A stretch of DNA of 64,000 bases from Azadirachta indica (Eukaryota; Streptophyta; Magnoliopsida; Sapindales; Meliaceae), in contig CM040446.1 of assembly GCA_022749755.1 (NCBI GenBank), positions 4,270,966 to 4,334,965 on the forward strand, written 5' to 3'. Shown here one piece after another: positions 13,253-25,200 of this stretch (the stretch's first letter is position 1; the number at the start of each line of letters is the position of its first letter). A program made the translations under genes and the position numbers. The notes beneath the pieces were generated by a model. That model was not told the origin of the DNA and searched no databases. It worked only from the letters and a program-made list of their open reading frames with translations.

Positions 13253-13516
13253 GGAGAATGCCTATTAGTGCCATTCTTTTTGAATTAATGGCTCATTATT
13301 CTTTTATATTCTTTTTAAAATCTCATCATCCTCTTAAATATGATTTTTTTCTTTAATATTTCAAATATTTTTAATTTTATCATTTTGTAAACTAATTGAA
13401 TTGAAGGACAAAATCAAAAAAAAAAAAAAATTAGGGGGTAATGGTATATTAGAAAAAGTATAGAGAAATAATGAGTTATGGCCTTAAAAAACAAGGAGAT
13501 AATGGGCATTCTTCTA
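13253..13516. mobile_element. MITE-like element with about 65-bp imperfect terminal inverted repeats
   Basis: The left end (13253-13315) reads GAATGCCTATTA, then AATGGCTCATTATT. The reverse complement of the right end (13447-13516) reads GAATGCCCATTA, then AACTCATTATT, in the same order and spacing. The interior is AT-rich with a poly-A run and is non-coding. It is a short nonautonomous element by structure; the superfamily cannot be assigned because no clear target-site duplication was found. Confidence 0.5.
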
Positions 13517-15690
13517 TTGGAATAAATATCTAGGAGGTCAAAATGTTGTTATATTTAAAAGTTTAGGGGCTTCAAACTATATGCATTCTAAGTTTAAAAT
13601 TCCATCACTTTCTTTTCTAAAAAAAATTCTCATTACTTTTAACAGTAAGATTACTAGCTATATCAACACCATGAGAAAACTAGTTAGGTTAACAAAAGAA
13701 GATATTGTAAAGATCAAATAACATATATTACTATATATTTGTAGTCAAAATACTGGTAGAGGGTTTACATCAATATTTAGGCTATTTCTACTCATGATTA
13801 TCGAGAAATCTGTTCGTAATATTGTAGAAAATTAATGAACTCAACTCAATGCAGCTTTAATTTGTTATTAGGAAGTGCTTATCATCTAGTTATTGCAATG
13901 TTATGTAAAATGTAAAACTTTTAAAGATATAGGGCAAAAAAGTTATAAAAATATATTTATTTTATAAAGCTTAAATTATAAATAAACCTGAATTAAAGTA
14001 CAGCTCTTTATTGAAAAACTGAACCCGATGTGGTCCTGGGCCACATTATTCCAAAAGAAGAAATGGAAAAGAAAAAGCTTCGTTGAATTCAGCAGTGGGT
14101 GGGGTCGGCGGTGAAATCCAGCAACCGAAGCTTTTATTCTGTTAAATAAAAATATCCCACTTAAAATTTTAATTATTTATTAAAAAATATTTAGAATATT
14201 ATTAAAATTATATATTTATATCATTTATTTTCTTTTACTAGTATAAAACTGTAGGATTTGAGTGTTAATGATCTTATACAAAAGTCGGCAGACGTAGCAG
14301 TACTCTTATATAAGTTTTCTTTCAACGTAAGCAAAGCAGATGCGACATTGCAACCGCCCAACCGACACCCGAACCTGGTCTGTTCTGCATGGAGTTTTTA
14401 CTCCGTGTTGCTGTCGTGTAAGCGTCTGTCTTTCTCATATACAGAAGAAAAACAATGTCCTAAGATAGCGTAATTTCATCCCCACCCTTATGTATATGTC
14501 TCAATTTTCTTCGCCAGTCGATGTTTGAAATTAATAAAAGCAAACGCGTTTTTGACAGATCAAAAGAGAGAATTAATTGTATATATCCACGCCAAAATGA
14601 AAAAAATAAAATAGAATGACACATATGGCCACTAGCTTTATGCCTTTCTTGAAGCTTGTAAATCAGTCTCTTTGATTGATTTACATTTTAATGTCTTAAG
14701 CACTGATTATATGCTTAGACTAAAAATCAAGGCATCTTATTATTATACTAATACTTCAAATTCTGAAACGTGATTAAAGTAATTCACTTTCCATTTACGG
14801 TTCGAGTATATATAGAGACAAGATCTATTTGGCTGCATGCAGCTAGCTAGCAGTGTGATCAACATCTGATCAATCGGCGATCCACTTGTATAATCAAGGT
14901 AGAGTATTTATTGATTTAATAAATTTATTGATATGTATTGAAAAGGGTTAGAATAATAGTACAACTTATAAATATTGGTATATATAATATAATACAGTAC
15001 TAATTAATCAACTAATTAAATGTTGCTTTGCATGCTTTTCTCTTCGATTAACTTAAAATGATTAATTTCGCTGGCATTATCATGACCTTTTTTTTTATTT
15101 GTTATATATATATATATATATATATATATGTTTCCATTTTGAAGACGCTTTTTTCATTGCGTAGAAGGATCTTTGGAATATATATACATATCAAAAGAGG
15201 AATTTAGAGATATATATGCTGGAATATTATTACATATCAGAAAGGACAAGAAAACGCGGAGAAATTATACGCCATATTCTGACCATTGAATTACATCTCA
15301 TTTCTTGGTTGACGCAGAGTTTCTTCTGTGATTATACTTTCATTTTTCTTTTCCCTCTGCTCAGGAATTCTGCTGCGAACATTACAGGTATGTTGTTTCA
15401 TATACATATATATATATATATATATTCTCTGTGTTGTCGTCTTTGAATTAGTTGCATGCTTAGTTGTGTCATCTAATAACGTGTATAAGATATTGTTTTT
15501 GTTTCCTGTGTTGCCATATTAATTGCTGCCTAAATCTTGATACTGCTGATTGATGGAGTGTCCTTCATAGAATTCTGCAGTTGGTTTTTTGTGCCCTATT
15601 TATTCTTTTTTAGCAACTACATACCTTTTCACTTGGTTTCCAGTCTGAGTTCTTCGGAAAATTATTCGATTCCTCTTTACTACTCTTGAC
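13517..15690. other. Intergenic; GC-richer island but no gene recognised
   Basis: At 14030-14480 base composition rises and the DNA looks like transcribed or once-transcribed sequence, with a 71-residue frame at 14258-14473 that has no recognisable similarity and no ATG at its start. Further donor-like junctions (ATCAAG/GTAGAG at about 14899; TTACAG/GTATGT at about 15388) suggest possible non-coding exons, unproved. TA microsatellites lie at 15103-15129 and 15404-15424. Confidence 0.4.
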
Positions 15691-15970
15691 CACACACCCG
15701 AAAAGAAACAAATCCTGAAGAGATACGATCTCGATAGACACTACTCATGTAGGGTAAATCTTCAACGAAGAAACAACAAAACTGTTAAAATAAGTACTGC
15801 TTGTTTGGTTAACGAGAAAGTAGAGAGAGAGCACACGCCAAAAAAGAAACAAATCCTGAAGAGATACGAACTCGATAGACACTACTCATGTAGGGTAAAT
15901 CTCCAACGAAGAAACAACAAAACTATTAAACTAGGTACCACTTGTTTGGTTAACGAGAAAGTAGAGAGAG
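15691..15970. repeat. 141-bp tandem duplication
   Basis: Copy 1 (15691-15831) and copy 2 (15832-15970) share almost every base at a period of 141, for example CAAATCCTGAAGAGATACG, CTACTCATGTAGGGTAAATC and TTGTTTGGTTAACGAGAAAG in both. Only a few substitutions separate them, so the duplication is recent. No coding frame runs through both copies. Function unknown; possibly part of a non-coding transcript or a regulatory block. Confidence 0.85.
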
Positions 15971-16736
15971 TATAGAGAAAAATCAGAATGCTAAAGTTGT
16001 ACTTTAATTAGAATTTCTAGAATCTCTAGAATATGGAACAAGATTCTCTAACTAATAAGAATTTTTATATAAGCAAATAGGTACTCGTAATTGGTAGACA
16101 ATCAACGAGAATATAATAAATAAGTAAATCTTGATTGTAATAAAAATGGACATTTGAAACAATCTTAATTTCTAAAATATATAAAATATCTTAAAATAAT
16201 TATAAGATTTGTATTTATTGGTTGAAGTTTTCCTTTCACGTTAGTCCATTAACTTCTTGACATTTTACTTTGATTAAATATAATGAAAATACTCTTATAT
16301 TTTGTTTTCTTACTATTTCTCTTCGGAGCCAACGAGTTTTTTTCTTGGAACTTATTTCCTTGTTATTCTTGTATATAAACAAATTTAATTACCTAAACAT
16401 AGGTGGAGTCAAAAATAGATAATCAGAGGGTCAAAATATTTAAAATATAAAGTTAATGAACTAATATTTTGAAAATAATTAATAAATTAATAATCAATGA
16501 ATAAATTTACAAAATATAGGGGTCAAGTTATATATAAACTTAACGAAATAAGTTTAAATATAAATAAAAAATTATTGAGCCCAGCTCCCTCAAACCCTGC
16601 TGGCGCGCCTTAACAATGACAAATATTAGTGTTTTTAATTGTTAGAAAATGTTAAGAAAATATTTTTATTTAGTTTTATTGCAACATGGAACAAACTCTC
16701 ATATCAATTTAGGAACAATTTTGACGATGTAAATAT
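15971..16736. other. Intergenic, no gene seen
   Basis: AT-rich. At about 16008-16036 there are closely spaced AGAAT/TCTAG blocks that include one TTCTAGAA palindrome, reminiscent of a heat-shock element half-array but without correct regular 5-bp phasing throughout. Confidence 0.5.
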
Positions 16737-16997
16737 GATTAAAATTCCCTCCTAATCTCCTCCTTGTTAAATTTCAAGAATTCAACGCGTGACATATTTA
16801 AGAATGAACAAATGAAATTATATTTTAATAAATTTTTGTTGATTTTTATTATAATAATTTTTACCTTTAAATATAATAAAATTTAAAAGTAAATTAATAA
16901 AATTTATTAAAATATAATATCAACAGTTTTATCTTAAATATGTCACGTGTCAATAAATTTTTAAAGTCAGAAAGTAATCAAAAGAATCTTAATTCAA
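16737..16997. mobile_element. Palindromic MITE-like element, about 260 bp
   Basis: The left arm (16737-16851) and the reverse complement of the right arm (16889-16997) share CGTGACATATTTAAGA, ATTATATTTTAATAAATTTT and flanking similarity out to the ATTAAAATTC / ATTAAGATTC ends. Only about 40 bp separates the arms. This is a nearly complete palindrome with no coding capacity, typical of a MITE. Superfamily not assigned. Confidence 0.55.
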
Positions 16998-18584
16998 ACT
17001 GTTTATGATATGAAAAGTTGAAAATAAAATCACATGCTTTTAATTAAATTCAAACAAATATTTAATCAATTTTTCACATAGATTGTCGTTCTTTCTACTA
17101 TCAATGAGCTAGCTCCCATTTATTTCTCTCCTGTTGTCACAACTCCATTTGAGAACATGTTGAATTATGATACACATGTTGAATTATGATACATGTCTCT
17201 TATCTACTTTGCACAAATTTTATGATATTTCCTTTCCACTTTGACTAATTATTATTATACAAACCAATATTCATTTCTCGTTGAGAGCCTTTTTCCTCCT
17301 TTATTCGTTCCTCAACTCTACTCTTGTCAATAGAAATCCGAACCCTTTCCTTATTGCCCTATTTGTATTTTGCATTTCATCAATTTCTTACCTCAGGGGA
17401 ATTTTACAATGAGGTCCCTAGTTTTTTTTATTGTCTCACTTAAGTCACTCGTTTTGGAAAAATAAGCATTCAAATACTATTTTCAGACGTCAGTTTTACA
17501 ATCTTCGAAAATATCATTTAAAAACTTTACCAATCGCACTCTAATTAGAATTTACTTTTTAACATTTTATATGCTTATAAATTTGGATTCAATTTTTAAA
17601 AATAAGTTGTCGTCGAAATGAAATTATTATTTAGTGTTGGTCCACCATAAATACTTAAATAATTAGAAAATATTGATTAAACTATTAAAAAAATAAGTTA
17701 TACAATAAGAATAAATTAAATTACCATATAATAATTAAAAATACATGTTCAATTATTATGCATGATCATCAAGTACAAAATAAGACATTTTAAACTCTTA
17801 TTTACAGTCAACTAGAGGTCAACATACAAGTGTTAAAAAATTAATCTTATTCTATCGACTAACATTGAATTACAGCACTTATCATATTAACATTGACTTA
17901 ATTTAAGTCATCATTTTCTTCTTGTCTTTCCGTCGTTTTGCCCCATTTGGAAATCCAACGCACAGCTGGTTCAATTATGTTTCGTTCAATTAAGTGATGA
18001 TTAAAATTTTTAATTAATTTGAAATTTTGGGACAATTTTTCTGGTCCTCAACAACTTCACGTCACGTCGTTCGTCGCGCTCTGCCAATTCGATTTATAAC
18101 TGACACGTACCCACTGTAGCTTCTCTGCAAACGACACGTCGCATTTAACTTTATTCTCTCACCACATCTGTTTACTAATTTCATACGCTTGACGATACGA
18201 TACACCGAATGAAGTAAAAAATCTCTCGCCACGTGTCCGACGTGATCGGATCAAATCAGGTCCATTTCCATCTTATTCCACGTGATAAGGTTAAAAAGCA
18301 CTGATGGCGCTCACCTAAATAATACTCCCGTTACACCATACCACTTTCCTGATCCCTCGTTTATCCCATTAAGAAACCGCGTTCTTTGCTAGATTCCTGG
18401 AGAAGACAAAATTAAAAATAAAAATAAAAAGAGAAAAAGAAAAAGAAAATACCACATTACAAGTATTCTGTATTTCTTTTTTTTTTTTTTTTTTGAAAAT
18501 TATTTATGTATTACGTAATGTACAAAAAAATTATTATGCGACGTTACTTTTACATTGAAGTTTCTTATGCTACTAAATTTATCA
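16998..18584. other. Intergenic, upstream of the Ca2+-ATPase gene
   Basis: AT-rich until about 18040, then composition rises into what looks like a promoter. A 19-bp unit (ACATGTTGAATTATGATAC) is tandemly duplicated at about 17156-17193. A poly-T run lies at about 18478-18494. Confidence 0.5.
18050..18290 (+). promoter_or_regulatory. G-box/ABRE-rich probable promoter of the ACA8-like gene
   Basis: Two CACGTG cores occur at 18230-18235 and 18279-18284, with further ACGT cores nearby (about 18061-18066, 18104 and 18136). CACGTG/ACGTG elements are bound by plant bZIP and bHLH factors and are common in abscisic-acid and light-responsive promoters. The cluster lies 300-500 bp before the probable leader of the ATPase gene. 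Responsiveness is an inference from the motifs only. Confidence 0.4.
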
Positions 18585-19279
18585 GTGCTGTGAAGAAAAA
18601 GGTAGTCGGAGAAGAAGCCGCAAGAGCTGCAGCGGCGACCGAGGCAGCAGTTATATTTGTTTAAGCTATAAAGCAAAGCAGGTACAAGAAAACGGAAGGC
18701 TCAACCCCTCTTGTTTTGTTTTCTTATTTTTGTTTTTATTATTGCCTCGGATTTTGTTTTTTCAGTGAGGCCGTACGATTATTAAAAATTAAAAAATGGT
18801 CAGTTTAACTCTTAGTGGGTTCGGTGTAGGGCTTAATTAGGTTTAGCATGAATACGAGACGGGAGAAACTGTTCATCATTTTTCTAATGTAGTTCGGAAA
18901 CCGGCATGAAAGGGTGCCTTTGCTGTTACTTTTTTCAAATAGTATTAGAGGGAGCGGTAAAATCCAGATAATACTTTCGCTTATTTATTTTGGTGGTTAA
19001 AGATTTTTTTGAAATTTAAAAAATGATTTACTTAAAAGAGTAAAGTAGGTAAAACCAAAAAATAAAAAAAAACAAGGGCTGTAGATGAAATTGATTGAAA
19101 AACAGGAAAAGGCTTCGGTACTAGGGCAAAGGGATAGAGATTAGAGAGAACGAGTGTAATTGCAATTGCAAGATTTTTTGGCAAACGAATCGAGTATGTT
19201 AAGAATGTTATGCTTATTGCACTGAAGAAGAAATTGAAATAACATTTGAGGGTGCCATCTCTCCTGCGAACAGTTGACA
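18585..19279 (+). other. Probable 5' leader of the ACA8-like gene, possibly with an intron
   Basis: A GC-richer purine-rich stretch at 18590-18681 ends in GCAG/GTACAA, a plausible donor. The only reasonable acceptor before the start codon is CGAACAG at 19273, six bases before ATG. The leader may therefore be spliced (about 18682-19273 removed) or continuous. This is inferred from splice-like sites alone. Confidence 0.35.
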
Positions 19280-22200
19280 ATGGATAGTCTATTCAAGGGC
19301 TCGCCGTATAGGCGACAACTTGACGAGGAAGCCGGAAACATCCGCGCAGATTTGGAGGATGACGGCTCTCCGTTTTCTCTTACCAGTACGAAGAATGCTT
19401 CCATCGAAAGTCTTAGACGTTGGAGGGTATTTACTTCTCTTCTCTTTCTTATTAATTTCTATGTTTTTTTTTGTTTCATTTTGGGTTTTCATTTTATTTT
19501 CTGCTTAAGTACCATTCTGTTTTATTGTGACTATTAGATTTGTGTCTCTGTATTAATCCCTAGTTTCTGAGTTTCTATTTTTGGTTACAAGTAGGGAGTA
19601 TTTATATCTGATTGTTGTCAATTGGGCTTTTAGCTTTTGCACTGCCATTTTTGTAATTAGTCGCTCTTGCTATTATAGGATAAAATCTATTAATTATTTT
19701 TCATCTTTTTTTTTCTCTATAAGTTTCCTGCTTACACGAACGAGTTTGAGTGTGCAGTATATGTTCTTAAGTTAGACTTCAGTGTTTGTTAACTGTAATA
19801 ATCATAGAATACAGTCATGTATAATATCCATGCTGGAGAAAAAAATTCGTATTTGCAAGAAAGAGCCTCTAATGACTAGCAAAGATGTTGCAGAAGAAGC
19901 AAACTATATGTTGGTTGGAACTTGTGAAATAGTATAGTGCGGAAAATGGAAAAAAAAAATTGGATAGCAGTTCTAGTTTCACAATGTATTTGTTGTAATT
20001 TGGTTTAAAAAAAAAAAAAAAAAAAAAAAAACCAATGCGGCTTATTTGTATATTCTGTAGTTGGAATATTTTCACATGCTGGTTGGGTATTGCCTCAATT
20101 TGTAATCAGAAAGGTCTATGACTATGGTATTTTCCACCAACATAATAGTGTATATGAGTTTTATATGGTGAAAACAGATCATAGATTTGCTTGTTCTCAA
20201 GTGTTTGGCAACTTGGAAAATGTAGTTATATAAGTTTTTTATGGTGATGTTATTGAATAGTTATTTAACCAATTACCAGCAATTCAGTTCTGATAGTGAA
20301 TTGGTAACCCTTTCGTTGGCTGATTTAGCTTGTCTGGTGTGTGATATTCCCTCCTTTTTTTCTTTTTTAATTGAAATCTTTATAGTCTTTCCTCTTAAAC
20401 GATTCTTCATATTTTGGAGTCTTGATTTCTATCCCTAAAAGTGAAAGAAAGGAATAAAAGGATTAATACTGACTATACCATCTTTTAGACCAATATACTC
20501 ATTTAGTTATATGGAACTTGCTAATTTTTAATTTGGACAGCTAAATTTGTTGTTTCTTTTGTTGAAAAATCCAAGTAAATTTTGTTCATTGGTCAAAAGC
20601 AAAATCCCTTGTGTTATACTTTTTACTCTATGTAGAATCTTTTTTGAGTATTGAAAGTATTAAAAATTTTATCTCCAAGAAACAACCAGCCTTTTGCACT
20701 TGATATGCAGGTGTATGTGATTTCTTTTATGCACACCCCTTATTACTCTATGTAGAATCTTTTTTCAGTATTGAAAGTATTAAAAATTTTATCTCCAAGA
20801 AACAACCAGCCTTTTGCACTTGATACGCAGGTGTTTATGATTGTTGGGTTAATGAAGTCATTTGTTGTTGTTTTGGTATTTTTGAATGCACATGTTTACT
20901 AAAATCTTTTTCTTCTAGCAAGCGGCACTGGTGCTTAATGCTTCTCGCCGATTTCGGTACACATTGGACCTCAAGAAGGAAGAAGAGAAGCGACAAACAT
21001 TGAGGAAGATTAGAGCTCATGCTCAAGCCATACGAGTATGTAATTTATCATGGGGAGTGTTACCTTATATAACTCTCAAAGTCATGGATTTCTTTTCTAA
21101 TCCCAAAAATTCTCTTAGGCTGCAGTTCTTTTCAGAGAAGCTGGGGAACGAGCAAATGGTACATTTTCTTGGGTGCTAGTTTACATTAAGCATTGTAGAA
21201 CTATACATGGAAGTGTATATATGGTTTAATTAGGCCTAGTCAGTCATTGATGATCTGTTGTTGCTCCTACTTTATTACTTATCATTGCAACATCGAATAG
21301 AAATTCTGGCCACATCCCTGAATAAATAGAATTTCCTCTTTTTTTTTTCTAGAGTATTCTTATTTACATGATTTTCTTTCATTTTTCTCTATTTTGTGCC
21401 TTTTTTTATCTCTTGTTGTTTTACAGTTTGTTAGAATAAGGATGTTAGATAGATGAAGCTTACCTTTTCTATTGTTTGTCTAAGTTTCTTGCGATTTAAA
21501 CAAAATAAGGATTTCAAAGTTTCTCTTCAATTGCTTGGACTTGGCTACAATATTTTAATCACTCGCAATTATGTGCTCTTCTGCCTTTGTTTATTGTATT
21601 GCACTTGCACCTTGTGGTTATAACTTTGCGATCTCAATCATCCTGTTTCTGGTTTTATTCTTTCCCTGTGGCATGTTCAGTATGAACCAAATTACTATAT
21701 TTTCTACTTAAGATTTTCCCTATTATCTATCTATCGTTTCAATATAAAATTGAGTTGGTATTCTAATGCTCTTCTATGTTCGTTAATACTGTTTTATGCA
21801 TAAGAGCAGACACTGTCATGGTTTTAGGATCATACTGAAATTTCATTGTGATGAATGCTTATGTTACCTGTTTTTCCTGTGATACTTGATGTTTGCTTTT
21901 TCCTGCTTTTCAGCTATAACTTTGTTTGAAAATTTTTCTATAGTTTTTATGGATTTGGTCCTTTTTAATTTCAGGTCCTGAAGTACTACCTCCAGTTCCC
22001 AATGGTGATTTTGAAATTGGCCAAGAACAACTTTCTTTAATGACAAGGGATCATAATATCAACGCTCTGCAGCGTTATGGGGGGGCAAGTCCACCTTCAC
22101 TCGTTATTTTAATTATTTTCTCTAAAAAATTTTGTCCTATTTTATAAGTTCTATTGACATTCTTTTTCTTGTTTTCCTCACAACGTTAGGTTAAAGGGCT

Positions 22201-25200
22201 ATCAGAGATGTTAAAAACAAATTTAGAAAAGGGGATTAATGGTGATGATGTTGACTTACAGAAGCGGAGCAGTGTATTTGGCTCAAACACATATCCTCAG
22301 AAGAAAGGAAGGAGTTTTTTGGTATATCTTTTATGTTCAATTTGGAATTGTGATTTACATTTTTTATTTGTAATTCCTTTTCCTGCATTTTTCTTTTTGA
22401 TAACTTTGTTTCATAATAAATGATACTTAGTCTTTTGTGCTTTGATCACATAGAGATTCCTCTGGGAAGCTTGTCAAGATCTTACTTTGATTATATTGAT
22501 GGTCGCTGCAGTGGCTTCTTTAGCTCTTGGTATAAAGTCAGAGGTAAGTGCATGGCTATTCATAATTAATTACATTTCTGTTTTATGGGTTTGTAATATA
22601 GAAGGGTGCTTTGGGGGATTTTCTCAATTATTTTATCATGTTTTGGGACCCAAGCCTCTCTTTTAACTCTTGGACTGTTGTTACTTATTTAGATTTTTGT
22701 TAAAGGAGATGACTTCTAAATCCTTTTAAATGGAGGATTTAATGAAATTTAAAAAGATAATTGAGGTTGTCTTGGGAGTTTATATCAAATCTCAAAAATT
22801 GAATAGATTGGAATTGATGTGCAAGTTTTTAAGTGTTTGATGCTGTGAAATTTTATGAAATCCATGAGTTGTTCCTTTTGGGGGTGTTTGGTAGGAATAA
22901 AAGGGTTAGGATAGGATTATTTGTGATGAATTTAAGCTATCCGATGTTTGGGGCACTTAATGAGATTAAGATAAATTATCTTAGGCAAAACAAATAAATT
23001 ATCTAAAGTTAAAAATTTCAGTTAATACATATTTCATCCATATTCAGACTTTTAAGTATAAAAAACAAACACTATCTTGATCTACGAGGGATTATGCGAT
23101 TAGTTTTGCCATGTTATAGAATATGGATGATTTATCTAATTGATATATTTTTTTTTGTTACCATAAACTTCTGAATATAAATGTTAAGTTATTTGTTTTT
23201 GTAAAAATAAAAAATTTGAAACTGATATGTTGACATATATGCCTTAATAAATTTGAAACTGATATGTTAAGTTGACATATATAAATGTTAAGTAATAAAT
23301 TAAAGGTATTACAAATAAAATATTTAATTTATCCAAACATTAGATTAGTCAAATTTAAGTTAAAATTTTTAACTTAATTACAATAAGATATTTTTAACAA
23401 ATTTTCAGATATAAGTTAAAAAACAAACATTTTTTAAACATCTAAATAATTTTATTCAAACTTTAGATGAAAAAACAAATAGGCTATAAGTGTTCCTATG
23501 TTTCTAACATTAAATTTATAATTTAATAAAATTATAAGTAACAATATCTAAATTGTAATTAATGATTTGTAATACGATTATGATTTAATAATTTTTTGAG
23601 TAAATAATAAATAATATATATTTATATTATTATGATATATATTTTTATTCATTATTTTTATTCAGTTATATAATATTCTAATCAATCCTATAAATGTTTT
23701 CAAATATTTATTTAATTATAATTCTACTATTATCAACATATTATTTTAGTATTTATCATTAGTTTTAGAATAATATTTATTTATTTGTATAATATTATAG
23801 TTAACAGTATAAATAATGTATAATTATTATTCTACTTTAGATGTTATTAGAATGAAAATAATATTTAATTAATTTAGTAATAAAAATATATATGCCATCC
23901 AATCCTAGGCTGCACTAAACATAGATAATACTAAATATATTCTTACCCAACTCTATTCTATCCTGTCCTATCATGTCTTATCCTGTCCAGACCAATTTGG
24001 CTTATCAAGTGAGTCCTTAGAGCCTTCATCTTCTTTCTGATGTAGCTTCTTCTGCAGTACGTGGTCATAATTGGTGAAAAGATGGAACAGCTGCTGTCTA
24101 TAAATTTTTATGAGCATATGTGGGCTATAAAGTACCCTTAGGTTATCAATCATGTAATTTGTTTGATACATCATTGAGGTGGTGACAGTTGAAATGATCT
24201 TATAATGGTTCATAATATAGTACGATACCTCAAGACCAATAATTGATCAACATTGTTAAAGAAGTTGAAATTGGAGTTTCTGCTGTCAATTTGCTTGTAA
24301 GGATCACTACCAGCACCTTTTCTTTTTAACTTTTTTCATTCGAAACTTGGAGCTTTGGACCTTGCAAAAGAAGGCCAAATGAATATTACCATTTCTCTTG
24401 GTACTTGAAGGGAAGTGTTAAATTGTTAGTAGACACCATTCCTGCTATTCATACTTTTATTATGACAAATGATTGGGAAGCAGAAGCAGGTGCACAGTAA
24501 TCATATCCAGTTTAAGTCCTAGTCTCTGTTGTTTTTTTTCCCTGTTGATAACTGTTTGTGAAGCATAGTTTTGCCTTCTTGAGAATTTGAGATGTTGCTT
24601 TTCATGTCTCTCTGATGGTTCATACCTTTTGATCCTTTTTTTTCTAAATTTTAATATTATAGGGTATTAAGGAAGGATGGTATGATGGGGGGAGCATTGC
24701 CTTTGCAGTTATTTTAGTCATCGTTGTAACAGGTATGAAGCTACATTTGCAATTTTATGGTGTAGGGCAATTATCCATTGTTTAATGAGATATAGTGCTT
24801 GAGATAGCCTGGAAGCCTCTAGATGTTAAGCTTGTGCAAGTTTTGATCTTGTTTTATTGTTTATACTTGTTAACTCTTCATCTACCTTAGGTTTTATGAA
24901 AAACCATTTGTTCTTAGAGTGTTGTAATCCTAGAATGAGATGTTTTGGTAATGTTAATTATATTTGCAAGTGTGAAGTTTTAGTAGATAACACCTGCTGC
25001 TGACTGTGTGTAGCGTATATGGTAAGTTTTTGTGGGAGCAATTATTCAATTTGATCAGATTGTATCTTGGAATTAGACTTTTATGGATAATTTGATTAGA
25101 GTTGCTCGTATTCCAATGGAGAAAGTGCCCTATTTGGACATGATCTTGTGCTCATTCTTAAGATATCTGACCCTATAAGGAGATGGTTAGGTAGTGTTGT

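Noticed and set aside
14258..14473. 71-residue frame in a GC-richer island
   Set aside because: Starts without ATG, has no recognisable motif, and the neighbouring sequence gives no consistent exons.
16008..16036. Heat-shock element array
   Set aside because: Only one TTCTAGAA palindrome is correct; the other GAA/TTC blocks have wrong spacing and no gene start is nearby.
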